The notes under the pieces were generated by a model, which did no database searches, was not told where the DNA came from, and worked only from the letters and a program-made list of their open reading frames with translations. From the NCBI GenBank assembly GCA_030148165.1, contig JASBTZ010000003.1, forward strand, positions 310,001 to 374,000: a stretch of DNA of 64,000 nucleotides, given 5' to 3'. The translations under genes and the position numbers were made by a program. Origin of the DNA: Bacteroidota bacterium. Lineage in GTDB: Bacteria; Bacteroidota; Bacteroidia; Flavobacteriales_D; Crocinitomicaceae. Below are positions 44,386-54,415 of the stretch, one piece after another. The first letter of the stretch is position 1. Each line of letters starts with the position of its first letter.

Positions 44386-44880
44386 ATGCAACAGATACTG
44401 GATAGTACTCAAATAGATCAGAAGATTAATCGGCTAGCCTATCAGATTCTTGAAAACAGTTTTCAGGAAAATAAGATATTCATTGGTGGTATCCAGGGCA
44501 ACGGTTTTATTCTGGCAAAAAGAATTGCCGACGTTATCGCGTCCAACTCAGATCTTAAAATCGAAGTTTTTCAGGTTAACATCAACAAAGACGAACCATG
44601 GTCAGAAGATATAACACTCTCTCTGCCCACAAAAACGCTGAAGAATGGATTCATTGTGCTGGTTGACGACGTATTGAATTCCGGAAAAACAATGCAATAC
44701 GCACTAACTGAACTATTGAGGTTTCCAACAAAAGCTATCAAAACCGTCACCCTTGTTGATCGCAAACACAGACGTTTTCCTGTAAAAGCAAACTTTGTTG
44801 GCTTAAGTCTATCTACCACGCTTAAAGAGCACGTAAAGGTTGATCTTAAAAGTAAAAAAACAAAGGCCTATCTAATATGA
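44386..44880 (+). CDS. PyrR-like phosphoribosyltransferase family protein
   Basis: 164 residues of the type I PRTase fold. FIVLVDDVLNSGKTMQYAL is the 13-residue PRPP-binding motif, with the two acidic residues followed by NSGKT. FIGGIQGNGFILAKRIAD is the upstream pyrophosphate-loop region. Layout and length resemble PyrR/uracil PRTase regulators. The divergent carB gene is a pyrimidine gene, which supports a nucleotide-related role, but PyrR-type RNA binding cannot be shown. The stop overlaps the murQ start (ATGA), so the two genes are coupled. Confidence 0.8.
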   Translation: MQQILDSTQIDQKINRLAYQILENSFQENKIFIGGIQGNGFILAKRIADVIASNSDLKIEVFQVNINKDEPWSEDITLSLPTKTLKNGFIVLVDDVLNSGKTMQYALTELLRFPTKAIKTVTLVDRKHRRFPVKANFVGLSLSTTLKEHVKVDLKSKKTKAYLI

Positions 44881-45680
44881 CGCAACGAATTACGGAGTCA
44901 TCATCAAATCATGACGATCTGGATAAAATGACAACCCGGGAATTGCTCGAGGGAATCAATTCAGAGGATCAAACCGTACCAAGTGCCATTCAAAAAATTA
45001 TTCCGGAAATTGAAGCGTTTATAAATGATTGCTATGATCGTATGGCTTTGGGAGGTAGACTCTTTTATATTGGAGCCGGAACGAGTGGTCGCTTAGGTAT
45101 TGTTGACGCTAGTGAGTGCCCACCGACGTTCGGGGTGGAGCATGATCTCGTAATCGGCTTGATCGCAGGTGGTGATTCAGCTATTCGAAAGGCAGTTGAA
45201 TTTGCGGAGGATGATCGCTCACAGGGATGGAAAGATCTTGAAGCATACAACATTAATGAGCTAGATACGGTCGTAGGTATTGCCGCCTCCGGAACAACTC
45301 CCTATGTTTTGGGCGCCCTGGAAGAAGCAAACAATAAGAACATTCTGACGGCAGGTATAACCTGTAATCCGGGCTCTCCACTTGACACCCTGGCTCAACA
45401 TTCTCTTGTCGCTGTGGTAGGTCCTGAATTTGTTACGGGAAGTACTCGGATGAAATCAGGCACCGCTCAGAAATTGATTCTGAATATGATCAGCACTTCA
45501 CTTATGATCAAATTAGGTCGTGTAAAAGGCAATCGAATGGTTGATATGCAGCTTAGCAACAATAAGCTTGTGGATCGCGGAATTAAAATGGTTCAGAACG
45601 CACTTGGAATTACTTACCAGGAAGCGGAAGCTCTTTTAAAAGAACACGGTAGCGTCAGAAAAGCAATAGATAGTCAATAA
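44877..45680 (+). CDS. murQ: N-acetylmuramic acid 6-phosphate etherase
   Basis: 267 residues. MurQ removes lactate from MurNAc-6-phosphate to give GlcNAc-6-phosphate in cell-wall recycling. The SIS domain shows RLFYIGAGTSGRLGIVDASECPPTFG, LIAGGDSAIRKAVEFAEDD, VGIAASGTTPYVLGAL and TGSTRMKSGTAQKLILNMIST, all hallmarks of the family. The C-terminal helical part ends ALLKEHGSVRKAID. It overlaps the phosphoribosyltransferase gene by four bases. No anhMurNAc kinase gene is in the window. Confidence 0.95.
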   Translation: MTQRITESSSNHDDLDKMTTRELLEGINSEDQTVPSAIQKIIPEIEAFINDCYDRMALGGRLFYIGAGTSGRLGIVDASECPPTFGVEHDLVIGLIAGGDSAIRKAVEFAEDDRSQGWKDLEAYNINELDTVVGIAASGTTPYVLGALEEANNKNILTAGITCNPGSPLDTLAQHSLVAVVGPEFVTGSTRMKSGTAQKLILNMISTSLMIKLGRVKGNRMVDMQLSNNKLVDRGIKMVQNALGITYQEAEALLKEHGSVRKAIDSQ

Positions 45681-45710
45681 AAAAAGGACCTCTTTCGAAG
45701 TCCTTTTATA
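45681..45710. terminator. Bidirectional terminator between murQ and clpC
   Basis: An 8-bp stem AAAAGGAC/GTCCTTTT with A and T runs on either side, between two convergent genes. It can serve both. Confidence 0.8.
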
Positions 45711-45711
45711 T

Positions 45712-48282
45712 TTAATCCTCTTTTTCCTCTTTCGGATTTTCTTCTTTCGTTTCTTTATCCGCTTTTGTGACTTTTCCTTTACCTTTCTCGATCTTTACAG
45801 CTAATTCCTCGCTGCCTTTTTTATAATCGATTTTGATCTTGTCTCCTTCTTTCAGGTTCGACTTAACGATCTCCTCTGCTAAAGGATCTTCAATCAGCTT
45901 TTGAATAGCTCTCTTAAGCGGACGCGCACCGAATTTTTCATCGTATCCTCTATCGACGATAAAATCTTTTGCACCTTTCGTAATATCAATCGAATAACCC
46001 AAATCAACAATTCTATTTACAAGGCTTTCAATTTCAATATCGATAATCTTGTAAATATCCTCTCTTGTTAAGGATCGGAACATGATCATATCATCCACTC
46101 TATTCAGGAATTCCGGCGCAAATGCTTTACGTAATGCGTTTTGAATAACTGACTTCGCTTCTTCAATTTTCTGCTCTTCTTTGGCTTTGGTTCCAAATCC
46201 AACACCGGTTCCGAAGTCTGCTAATTGTCGCGCTCCAATATTCGATGTCATGATCAGGATCGTATTTTTAAAATCGATCTTTCTACCAAGACCATCAGTC
46301 ATATGACCATCATCCAATGCTTGTAGCAATAGATTGAATACATCCGGGTGTGCTTTCTCAATTTCATCCAGCAAAATGATCGAGTAAGGTTTTCTTCTAA
46401 CCTTCTCGGTCAACTGACCACCCTCTTCGTATCCTACATATCCTGGAGGTGCTCCAACTAGTCTTGAAATAGAGAACTTCTCCATATACTCGGACATATC
46501 GATTCGAATCAATGCATCCTGAGAATCAAATAGCTGTCTCGCTAAGACCTTTGCCAGCTGCGTTTTACCAACACCTGTTGGCCCCAGGAAGAAGAATGAA
46601 CCAATCGGTTTATTCGGATCTTTCAATCCTGCACGGTTTCGTTGAATAGCCTTTACAACCTTTTCAACAGCTTCATCCTGACCGATTACTTTTCCTTTGA
46701 TCTGATCTCCAAGATTTGCCAGTCTTCCTGTTTCAGACTCAGAGATTCTAGTAACAGGCACTCCGCTCATCATCGATACAACTTCAGCTACATGTTCTTC
46801 AGTAACCTCCACTCGATTTTGTTTGGACTCCTCTTCCCACTTCTTTTTAGCGCTTTCAAGCTCTTCCTGAAGTTTTCTTTCGTTATCTCTTAGCTCTGCA
46901 GCTTTTTCATACTGTTGAGACTTGATGACCTCGTTCTTCTCATCCTTTAGAACCTCGATTTTTTCTTCGATGTCCAGAATTTCCTGTGGCACATTAATAT
47001 TGGTCAGGTGAACTCTTGAGCCCACCTCATCCATCGCATCAATAGCTTTGTCCGGTAAGTGACGATCCGTAATGTAGCGCTCCGTCAACTTTACACATGC
47101 TGCAAGCGCTTCATCGCTGAAGTGAACCATATGATGGTCTTCGTAACGCTCTTTAATATTGATTAATATCTGAAGCGTCTCATCAATAGTCGTCGGTTCA
47201 ACTATGACTTTCTGGAATCTTCTTTCCAGTGCCCCGTCTTTCTCAATGTATTGTCTGTATTCATCCAGAGTTGTCGCTCCAATTGCCTGAAGCTCACCTC
47301 TTGCCAGCGCCGGTTTGAACATATTGGAAGCATCCAGCGATCCCGATGCGCCACCCGCACCAATGATCGTATGGATCTCATCAATAAATAAGATCACATC
47401 CGGATTCTTTTCAATCTCCTGCATAACAGCTTTCATACGCTCTTCAAACTGACCACGGTATTTTGTACCGGCTACCAAAGAAGCCAGGTCAAGAGATATG
47501 ATTCGCTTATTAAATAGAACTCTAGAAACTTTGCGTTGGACAATTCGAAGTGCCAATCCTTCAGCAATTGCACTTTTACCAACTCCTGGTTCACCTATTA
47601 GTATAGGGTTGTTCTTTTTTCTTCTGGATAAGATTTGACTTACGCGTTCAATTTCTTTTTCACGTCCCACGATCGGATCCAGTTTTCCTGCTTCCGCAAG
47701 TTTAGTAAGATCCCTACCGAAGTTATCCAGGACCGGAGTCTTGGATTTGGAATCAGATTTTCGTTGTGCCGAAAAAGATTCTTCTCCGCCCCCACCTTCT
47801 TCTTCCGTTCCACCTGGGAATTCAGCTCGCGGAGTTATATTGTCGTCTGTCATTGCTTCTAGTTCGTCTTTTACATTTTCGTATATCACACCATACTTAT
47901 TCAACACACTACAAGCGAAGCTATCTTCATTTTTAAGAATAGAAAGCAATAAATGCTCGGTGCCAATCATTGGACTCTTGTAAAGTTTAGCCTCCAAATA
48001 GGTTAGCTTTAAAACTTTCTCCGCCTGTTTCACGAGAGGAATATTCGCTTGATTTTTGTTGACGGTAGAGGAATTGCTCAACAAATTCTGTTCGATCTCC
48101 TTTCGAATCATTTGCAGATCCAAATGGAACTCTTTAAGAATTGTAATTGCCTTCCCATCTCCCTCACGGATCATCCCCAACAGCAAATGCTCTACTCCGA
48201 TAAAGTCATTACCGAGTCGAAGAGCTTCTTCTCTACTGAAGCTGATCACATCCTTTACTCTTTGCGAAAATTTTGCCTCCAT
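45712..48282 (-). CDS. clpC: ATP-dependent Clp protease ATP-binding subunit ClpC
   Basis: 856 residues. The layout is the N-terminal Clp repeat domain (residues 1-145), AAA-1 with GEPGVGKSAIAEG and [15 protein letters not shown], a short middle region with a UVR-like motif (QQYEKAAELRDNERKLQEEL), and AAA-2 with GPTGVGKTQLAK and [15 protein letters not shown] Lys/Glu-rich tail closes the protein. The short UVR-bearing middle region identifies ClpC rather than ClpB. It unfolds substrates for ClpP, which is not in the window. It is divergent from gyrA. Confidence 0.95.
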   Translation of the reverse strand: MEAKFSQRVKDVISFSREEALRLGNDFIGVEHLLLGMIREGDGKAITILKEFHLDLQMIRKEIEQNLLSNSSTVNKNQANIPLVKQAEKVLKLTYLEAKLYKSPMIGTEHLLLSILKNEDSFACSVLNKYGVIYENVKDELEAMTDDNITPRAEFPGGTEEEGGGGEESFSAQRKSDSKSKTPVLDNFGRDLTKLAEAGKLDPIVGREKEIERVSQILSRRKKNNPILIGEPGVGKSAIAEGLALRIVQRKVSRVLFNKRIISLDLASLVAGTKYRGQFEERMKAVMQEIEKNPDVILFIDEIHTIIGAGGASGSLDASNMFKPALARGELQAIGATTLDEYRQYIEKDGALERRFQKVIVEPTTIDETLQILINIKERYEDHHMVHFSDEALAACVKLTERYITDRHLPDKAIDAMDEVGSRVHLTNINVPQEILDIEEKIEVLKDEKNEVIKSQQYEKAAELRDNERKLQEELESAKKKWEEESKQNRVEVTEEHVAEVVSMMSGVPVTRISESETGRLANLGDQIKGKVIGQDEAVEKVVKAIQRNRAGLKDPNKPIGSFFFLGPTGVGKTQLAKVLARQLFDSQDALIRIDMSEYMEKFSISRLVGAPPGYVGYEEGGQLTEKVRRKPYSIILLDEIEKAHPDVFNLLLQALDDGHMTDGLGRKIDFKNTILIMTSNIGARQLADFGTGVGFGTKAKEEQKIEEAKSVIQNALRKAFAPEFLNRVDDMIMFRSLTREDIYKIIDIEIESLVNRIVDLGYSIDITKGAKDFIVDRGYDEKFGARPLKRAIQKLIEDPLAEEIVKSNLKEGDKIKIDYKKGSEELAVKIEKGKGKVTKADKETKEENPKEEKED

Positions 48283-48338
48283 AAAACTAAGTTGTTGTTC
48301 TGTGGTACATGGTAAAAATCGACATTTTACACCACATA

Positions 48339-48346
48339 CAAATATA
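48339..48346 (-). promoter_or_regulatory. Candidate -7 promoter element of clpC
   Basis: The minus strand reads TATATTTG, a match to TAnnTTTG, 56 bases upstream of the clpC ATG. Confidence 0.45.
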
Positions 48347-48509
48347 TAACGTTCAAAATTGTTAATAAGTAGCCGAAATTGTCAATTTTCCACAGATTTT
48401 TGTTAGTAAATAGGAGTTTTTAACGCTCTGCTAATCCTCCTTAATTGACTAAATTCGTTGCTTGCTTTTTAACATGCACAAACCGTGCTAAAAATTAATT
48501 TGTGACAAG

Positions 48510-51059
48510 ATGGCAGATGGCGAAAAAATAATTCAAATTAACATTGAGGACGAGATGAAATCGGCCTACATCGATTATTCGATGTCGGTAATCGTTTCAA
48601 GAGCTTTACCTGATGTTCGGGACGGATTCAAACCTGTTCACCGTAGGGTTCTATATGGAATGCAGGACCTTGGAGTTTATTCTAACAGACCTTATAAGAA
48701 ATCAGCGAGAATTGTCGGTGAAGTACTTGGTAAGTATCACCCGCATGGAGACAGTTCCGTGTATGATACCATGGTACGTATGGCGCAGCCATGGTCGCTT
48801 CGCTACCCACTGGTAGACGGTCAGGGTAACTACGGATCAGTTGACGGTGATAGCCCGGCAGCAATGCGTTATACGGAAGCTCGACTGAAGAAGATCGCTG
48901 AGGAAATGCTCGGTGATCTGGATAAAGAGACTGTTGACTTTGCTCCGAACTTCGATGATAGCATGGAAGAGCCGACAGTTTTGCCAACGAAAATACCAAA
49001 CCTGCTAGTGAATGGATCAAGTGGAATCGCCGTTGGTATGGCAACGAATATGGCACCACACAACTTGTCAGAAGTCGTGGACGGTACAATTGCTTATATC
49101 GCAAATAGAGACATTGAAGTCGAAGAATTACTTCAGTATGTCAAAGCACCGGATTTCCCAACAGGAGGTGTTATATATGGTTACGAAGGAGTGCGGGATG
49201 CACTAATGACGGGTCGTGGTCGTGTCGTTATGCGTGCCAAAGCTGAAATCATCGAACAAAAATCAGGCAGGGAAGCAATCATTGTTACGGAGATTCCATA
49301 TCAGATCAATAAGGCTGATATGATCCGTAAGACGGCAGAACTTGTCAACGATAAAAAGATAGATGGCATATCAGATATTCGTGATGAATCCGATCGTAAC
49401 GGTATGCGTATCGTTTACGAATTGAAACGTGATGCTATACCGAATGTTGTTCTAAATAAATTATTCAAGTACACGTCGCTACAGAGTTCATTCTCAGTCA
49501 ATAACATATGCTTGGTTCAAGGTCGTCCTAAGCAATTAAACTTAAAAGAACTGATCTCGCACTTCGTCGATTTCAGACACGAAGTTGTTGTTCGACGCAC
49601 CAAATATGAATTAAAAAAGGCTGAAGATAGAGCTCATATATTAGAAGGACTCATAATCGCTTCGGATAATATTGATGAAGTGATCGCATTGATTCGCGGA
49701 TCGAAGAGTCCGGACGAAGCACGTGAGAAGCTGATGTCGCGTTTTGAACTGTCTGACCTACAAGCACGTGCGATTGTTGAAATGAGATTGCGTCAGCTTA
49801 CCGGTCTGGAGCAGGATAAACTTCGCGCTGAATACGAAGACCTTATTAATCTCATTACTGATCTAAAGGATATTCTGGCAAATGAAGACCGCCGAATGCA
49901 AATCATCGTTGATGAATTAACGGAGATTAAAGAAAAGTATGGTGACGAAAGAAGGTCTACTATTGAATATTCTGCCAGTGAAATGCGAATAGAAGACTTG
50001 ATTCCGGATGAAGAAGTAGTTGTTACTATTTCACACGCGGGATATATCAAACGTACTAGCTTATCTGAATATAAAGTACAGAATCGCGGAGGAATGGGAT
50101 CAAAAGGATCCTCTACGCGAGATCAGGACTTCCTGGAAGAGATTTTTGTGGCGACTAACCATAATTATCTCTTGATCTTTACTGAAAAAGGGAAATGTTT
50201 CTGGATGCGGGTATTTGAAATTCCGGAAGGAAACAAAACAAGTAAAGGACGAGCAGTTCAAAACCTTCTAAATATAGAACAAGACGATAAGATCAAGGCA
50301 TATGTTAAGGTGACTGATCTGACCGATGAAGATTATGTAAACAATAACTTCATCATCATGGCGACAAAGAATGGAGTTATTAAAAAGACTTCGCTGGAGG
50401 CTTACTCTCGCCCACGTTCGAACGGTATTAATGCGATTACCGTTAAAGACGGAGATGAATTGCTTGAAGCTAAATTGACGAATGGTTCTAATGAAATCGT
50501 TCTGGCTTCTACCAAAGGTAGAGCTATCCGATTCAACGAATCAACGGTAAGACCTATGGGTCGAAATGCTGCAGGTGTAAGAGGACTGAAACTGGATGGC
50601 AAGGATGATGAAGTTGTTGGTATGGTGTGCGTAGAGGACGTCTACTCTACCATCCTTGTAGTTTCTGAGAATGGATTCGGTAAACGTACTTTCCTGAATG
50701 ATCCGGAAGACGAAGAACCGATCTATCGCATCACGAACCGTGGAGGTAAAGGAGTTAAGACGCTGAACGTTACGGAAAAAACCGGAAAACTAATTTCCAT
50801 CAAGAATGTTACTGACGATGATGACTTAATGATTATCACTCGAAGCGGTGTAACAATTAGAATGCATTTGGATACTGTTCGTACGATGGGCCGTGCTGCA
50901 CAGGGCGTTAAACTGATCAACCTGAAGAAAGGAGGAGAGATCGCAGCTGTTGCAAAAGTTCCTAAATCCGATGAGGAAGATGACCAGTTAGGACTAGATC
51001 AAATTGATGATTCTAACGAAGAAAATGGCACGAATGTTGACAATTCGGGTGTGGAATAA
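48510..51059 (+). CDS. gyrA: DNA gyrase subunit A
   Basis: 849 residues. The catalytic core starts [40 protein letters not shown]. The quinolone-resistance region reads [19 protein letters not shown], with the Ser and Asp of susceptible enzymes retained, and RYTEARL carries the catalytic Tyr. The GyrA box appears as QNRGGMG at the start of the C-terminal beta-pinwheel, which distinguishes gyrase from topoisomerase IV ParC. An acidic tail ends the protein. The partner gyrB is elsewhere. The TPR-protein gene starts eight bases after the stop, so the two are probably co-transcribed. Confidence 0.96.
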   Translation: MADGEKIIQINIEDEMKSAYIDYSMSVIVSRALPDVRDGFKPVHRRVLYGMQDLGVYSNRPYKKSARIVGEVLGKYHPHGDSSVYDTMVRMAQPWSLRYPLVDGQGNYGSVDGDSPAAMRYTEARLKKIAEEMLGDLDKETVDFAPNFDDSMEEPTVLPTKIPNLLVNGSSGIAVGMATNMAPHNLSEVVDGTIAYIANRDIEVEELLQYVKAPDFPTGGVIYGYEGVRDALMTGRGRVVMRAKAEIIEQKSGREAIIVTEIPYQINKADMIRKTAELVNDKKIDGISDIRDESDRNGMRIVYELKRDAIPNVVLNKLFKYTSLQSSFSVNNICLVQGRPKQLNLKELISHFVDFRHEVVVRRTKYELKKAEDRAHILEGLIIASDNIDEVIALIRGSKSPDEAREKLMSRFELSDLQARAIVEMRLRQLTGLEQDKLRAEYEDLINLITDLKDILANEDRRMQIIVDELTEIKEKYGDERRSTIEYSASEMRIEDLIPDEEVVVTISHAGYIKRTSLSEYKVQNRGGMGSKGSSTRDQDFLEEIFVATNHNYLLIFTEKGKCFWMRVFEIPEGNKTSKGRAVQNLLNIEQDDKIKAYVKVTDLTDEDYVNNNFIIMATKNGVIKKTSLEAYSRPRSNGINAITVKDGDELLEAKLTNGSNEIVLASTKGRAIRFNESTVRPMGRNAAGVRGLKLDGKDDEVVGMVCVEDVYSTILVVSENGFGKRTFLNDPEDEEPIYRITNRGGKGVKTLNVTEKTGKLISIKNVTDDDDLMIITRSGVTIRMHLDTVRTMGRAAQGVKLINLKKGGEIAAVAKVPKSDEEDDQLGLDQIDDSNEENGTNVDNSGVE

Positions 51060-51067
51060 TTAATTTT

Positions 51068-52372
51068 ATGCATCTAAAGAAAAACATGAATATGAAACTA
51101 GTTAAACAATTCAGCCTGATTTTAGGGGTTTTGATGATCTCTTCTGTAGTCATGGCTCAGAAGAAAAACGAGACGAGTGCTGCAGTAGAATACAAAAATA
51201 ACTATCTGAAAGCCTTTATGACTGGTGATATGGACGCGGCTAAGAAAGCATTGCGCTCAGCAAAGGAATTTATTGACCTTGCTGCTGCTCACCCAGAAAC
51301 TCAGGACAGCGAAAAAACGCTTTGGCTCAAGGGAGAGATCTACTCGAGTTATATGACCGTCGGGATTATGAGTCAGGACACGAGTTTTATCAAGGAGGCA
51401 GGTGAAGATGCTATCGATGTTGCAATTGCAGCATTTAAGAAGGGATATCCTAACAGCAAGAAGTACAAAAAGGACTACGAAAACTCTGTCGCGCAAAAAG
51501 CGGGTCAGATGGATCAGTACGCCAATATGATGTACCAGGCTGAAATGTTTGAAGAAGCAGCAGAAATTTATCATACGATGTATCGCTATTTTGATGCAAT
51601 TAACGTATTAGATAGCACTTCCCTATTCAATGCTTCTTTATGCTTTGAAAAAGCTGCACCTAAATATGCCTCTAAACTTGCTGAAGCAACTAATGCTGAA
51701 GACAGCACAATATATGCAGAGGGGTACGAAAGAATGTACACGAAAGCAGCAGAAGGATACAGTAAGTTGGCTGAAGTTGGCTACAAAGGGACATCGAGTG
51801 CGGTCTATGCAGCACGGGCTTATCAGGAGTTAGGAGAATACGACAAAGCTATCGAAGTGATTAATATGGCTCGTAAAAATGATCCAACAGACAAAAGCCT
51901 GTTACTGGAGCTCGTTAATACGAATATAGCCGCTGGAAATGCAGAAGGTGCTGAGAAAGCGCTTACGGATGCCATTGAAGCGGACCCCAATAACAAACAG
52001 TTATTCTATACGATTGGTACGATATACATCGACCTAAAGAAGAATGCAGAGGCACAGGAGTCACTTGAAAAGGCTTTAGCAATCGATCCGGATTACGTAG
52101 ATGCTCAATATCAATTGGGAGCTCACCTGTTTAACTGGGCGAACGACATCATGCTTGAAGCAAACAACCTGAAGATCGGAGATCCACGCTTCAATGAGTT
52201 GAAAGCTCAGAGTGAAGAAAAAATGAATCAAGCGGTTGTGCAGCTGGAAAAATACATCCTGAACGACCCGAACAACAAAGCGATCTTAACTATTTTGTAT
52301 CAGGCGCATCATAAGGCCGGTAATACGGAGAAAGCATTAGAATACAAGAAAAGAGCTGAAGCAGCTGAATAA
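51068..52372 (+). CDS. Secreted tetratricopeptide-repeat protein
   Basis: 434 residues. A signal peptide (LVKQFSLILGVLMISSVVMAQ) shows it is exported. The true start may be the ATG at 51086 or 51092 rather than 51068, which would shorten the N-terminal extension. Several TPR units follow: YAARAYQELGEYDKAIEVINMARKNDP, LVNTNIAAGNAEGAEKALTDAIEADP and YIDLKKNAEAQESLEKALAIDP are the clearest. It is probably a periplasmic scaffold. It lies eight bases after gyrA, an arrangement I recall from other Bacteroidota. Specific partners are unknown. A terminator follows. Confidence 0.8.
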   Translation: MHLKKNMNMKLVKQFSLILGVLMISSVVMAQKKNETSAAVEYKNNYLKAFMTGDMDAAKKALRSAKEFIDLAAAHPETQDSEKTLWLKGEIYSSYMTVGIMSQDTSFIKEAGEDAIDVAIAAFKKGYPNSKKYKKDYENSVAQKAGQMDQYANMMYQAEMFEEAAEIYHTMYRYFDAINVLDSTSLFNASLCFEKAAPKYASKLAEATNAEDSTIYAEGYERMYTKAAEGYSKLAEVGYKGTSSAVYAARAYQELGEYDKAIEVINMARKNDPTDKSLLLELVNTNIAAGNAEGAEKALTDAIEADPNNKQLFYTIGTIYIDLKKNAEAQESLEKALAIDPDYVDAQYQLGAHLFNWANDIMLEANNLKIGDPRFNELKAQSEEKMNQAVVQLEKYILNDPNNKAILTILYQAHHKAGNTEKALEYKKRAEAAE

Positions 52373-52392
52373 GATCAAAACGGATTTTAAAG

Positions 52393-52420
52393 AGGGCATT
52401 TCAAGGAATGCCCTTTTTTT
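52393..52420 (+). terminator. Intrinsic terminator of the gyrA-TPR unit
   Basis: An 8-bp stem AGGGCATT/AATGCCCT with a six-base loop, followed by a run of seven T. It is 20 bases past the stop codon. Confidence 0.88.
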
Positions 52421-52430
52421 GTGCTGCTGC

Positions 52431-52459
52431 TTGACAATTAAATAATTTAGCTATCTTTG
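52431..52459 (+). promoter_or_regulatory. Promoter of rpsA
   Basis: TTG at 52431 and TATCTTTG at 52452-52459 are separated by 18 bases, close to the Bacteroidota consensus. It places the transcription start near 52464, at the first base of the first leader hairpin. Confidence 0.65.
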
Positions 52460-52463
52460 CAAC

Positions 52464-52573
52464 CCCAAATGTAATTTGGGAACGAGAACTGCTCAACCTA
52501 TTGAAAAGCAGTTATTTATAAACAACTTTCGGAGTAGTATAGGTTTTCCGAAATACAAAACAAACGCCAAATT
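52464..52573 (+). promoter_or_regulatory. Structured rpsA 5' leader with possible kissing hairpins
   Basis: Three consecutive hairpins precede rpsA. The first is CCCAAAT-GTA-ATTTGGG (52464-52480). The second is AACTGCT...AGCAGTT (52487-52513) with a 13-base loop. The third is TTTCGGA...TCCGAAA (52527-52553) with a 13-base loop. Loop two contains AACCTAT and loop three contains ATAGGTT, perfect 7-base complements. The distal leader is A-rich without a Shine-Dalgarno. A regulatory role for ribosomal protein S1 or ribosomes is inferred; the base pairing is seen. Confidence 0.6.
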
Positions 52574-54343
52574 ATGGCTAATACAAAAGAAAGAACTCAG
52601 GGAACTGGGGAATTTGACTGGGAAAAGTACGAACAGGATGGTTACTCTGCTCAAGAACGTGACGACCTATCAACGAAGTACGAAGAAACACTTAACTCTG
52701 TAGCAGAAAGAGAAGTAGTAAAAGGAACAGTCGTTTCAATGAACAAGAAGGAAGTTGTAATCAACATCGGATCTAAATCTGAAGGTGTTATTGCAACAAA
52801 TGAATTCCGTTACAATCCGGACCTTAAAGTAGGTGACGAGGTTGATGTTTATGTTGAAACACAAGAAGATAAATACGGACAGCTTGTGATCTCTCACAAA
52901 ATTGCTCGTATGCACTCTGCTTGGGACAAAGTAAATGAAGTCCTTAAGACAGGTGAAGTTATCACAGGACATGTTAAGTGTCGTACAAAAGGTGGATTGA
53001 TTGTAGATGTATTCGGTTTGGAAGCATTCCTACCTGGATCACAGATCGATGTGAAGCCAATTCGCGATTACGACATGTACGTTGGTAAAAACATGGAGTT
53101 CAAGGTAGTGAAGATCAACCAGGAATTTAAGAACGTGGTTGTTTCTCACAAAGCGCTTATCGAAGCAGAACTTGAAGAACAGAAAAAACAAATTATCTCT
53201 GGTCTTGAAAAAGGTCAGGTACTTGAAGGAACAGTTAAGAACATTACTTCTTACGGTGTATTCATCGATCTTGGAGGAGTTGATGGTCTTATCCATATCA
53301 CAGATCTTTCATGGGGACGTGTTAATCACCCGGAAGAGATAGTTGAACTGGATCAAAAACTTAACGTGGTAATTTTAGACTTCGATGATGAGAAGAAAAG
53401 AATTGCTTTGGGTCTGAAACAACTACAAGCGCACCCTTGGGATGCTCTTGATGAAAAGCTTAACGTTGGTGACAAGGTTAAAGGAAAAGTTGTTGTAATG
53501 GCTGACTACGGTGCATTCGTTGAGATTGCTCCGGGTGTTGAAGGATTGATTCACGTATCAGAAATGAGCTGGTCACAGCACCTTCGTTCTGCACAGGACT
53601 TCCTGAATGTAGGCGACGAGGTAGAAGCTGTTATCCTTACATTGGATCGAGAAGAGCGCAAGATGTCTCTTGGTATCAAACAATTGGTTCCGGATCCATG
53701 GGAGGGAATTGAGACCAGATATCCTATCGGATCTCAGCACAGCTCGAAAGTACGTAACTTCACTAACTTCGGTGTTTTTGTAGAATTGGAAGAAGGGATT
53801 GATGGATTGATTCATATCTCTGATCTTTCATGGCAAAAGAAGATCAAGCACCCGTCTGAATTCTGTAAAGTAGGAGACGAATTGGATGTAGTCGTTCTTG
53901 AGATCGACCGTGATAACAGAAGAATTTCTCTTGGACACAAACAATTGGAAGAAAATCCTTGGGATGCTTTCGAAGATACATTCAAAGAAGGTACTACTCA
54001 CCAGGGTACAATCATCGAACAAAAAGACAAATCAGGAATTGTTGCACTTCCTTACGGACTTGAAGCAATCTGTCCTGCACGTCACATGAGAAAAGAAGAC
54101 GGTTCCAACTTGAAAGTTGAAGACGCTGCTGATTTCGTTGTAATTGAATTCAACAAAGACGCACGTAAGATCGTTGTTTCTCATACACGTACGTTCGAAG
54201 AAGGTGACGACAGAAAGCCGAGCAAAAAGCAAGGTTCTAAAGGTGTAGATCAGGTTAACAAAAGCGCAGAGAAATCAACGCTTGGTGACCTTGACGCACT
54301 GGCAGAACTTAAAGAGAAAATGGACAAGGGAGACGACGAGTAA
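52574..54343 (+). CDS. rpsA: 30S ribosomal protein S1
   Basis: 589 residues with six S1 (OB-fold) RNA-binding repeats. The first ones are VVKGTVVSMNKKEVVINIG and VITGHVKCRTKGGLIVDVFG. Later ones are VLEGTVKNITSYGVFIDLGGVDGLIHITDLSWGR, VKGKVVVMADYGAFVEIAPGVEGLIHVSEMSW, SSKVRNFTNFGVFVELEEGIDGLIHISDLSW and HQGTIIEQKDKSGIVALPYG. S1 recruits mRNA to the 30S subunit, which matters in a phylum with few Shine-Dalgarno sequences. The ATG follows ACGCCAAATT with no purine-rich SD. Its own promoter, structured leader and terminator make it monocistronic. Confidence 0.96.
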   Translation: MANTKERTQGTGEFDWEKYEQDGYSAQERDDLSTKYEETLNSVAEREVVKGTVVSMNKKEVVINIGSKSEGVIATNEFRYNPDLKVGDEVDVYVETQEDKYGQLVISHKIARMHSAWDKVNEVLKTGEVITGHVKCRTKGGLIVDVFGLEAFLPGSQIDVKPIRDYDMYVGKNMEFKVVKINQEFKNVVVSHKALIEAELEEQKKQIISGLEKGQVLEGTVKNITSYGVFIDLGGVDGLIHITDLSWGRVNHPEEIVELDQKLNVVILDFDDEKKRIALGLKQLQAHPWDALDEKLNVGDKVKGKVVVMADYGAFVEIAPGVEGLIHVSEMSWSQHLRSAQDFLNVGDEVEAVILTLDREERKMSLGIKQLVPDPWEGIETRYPIGSQHSSKVRNFTNFGVFVELEEGIDGLIHISDLSWQKKIKHPSEFCKVGDELDVVVLEIDRDNRRISLGHKQLEENPWDAFEDTFKEGTTHQGTIIEQKDKSGIVALPYGLEAICPARHMRKEDGSNLKVEDAADFVVIEFNKDARKIVVSHTRTFEEGDDRKPSKKQGSKGVDQVNKSAEKSTLGDLDALAELKEKMDKGDDE

Positions 54344-54362
54344 CCCCTCCACTCTATACATT

Positions 54363-54394
54363 AAAAAAGGCGTCTCTAATTGAGGCGCCTTTTT
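54363..54394. terminator. Bidirectional terminator between rpsA and the thioredoxin-like gene
   Basis: A stem AAAAAGGCGtCTC/GAGgCGCCTTTTT (one G-U) with a short loop and flanking A and T runs. It lies 20 bases past rpsA and also faces the convergent gene. Confidence 0.88.
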
Positions 54395-54415
54395 CCTTAT
54401 TGTATGTAATAGGTA

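Noticed and set aside
48682-49104. 140-residue ORF antisense to gyrA
   Set aside because: It lies wholly inside gyrA, which has strong family motifs throughout. The antisense product has no domain, and its low-complexity Tyr/Pro/His composition mirrors gyrA codons.
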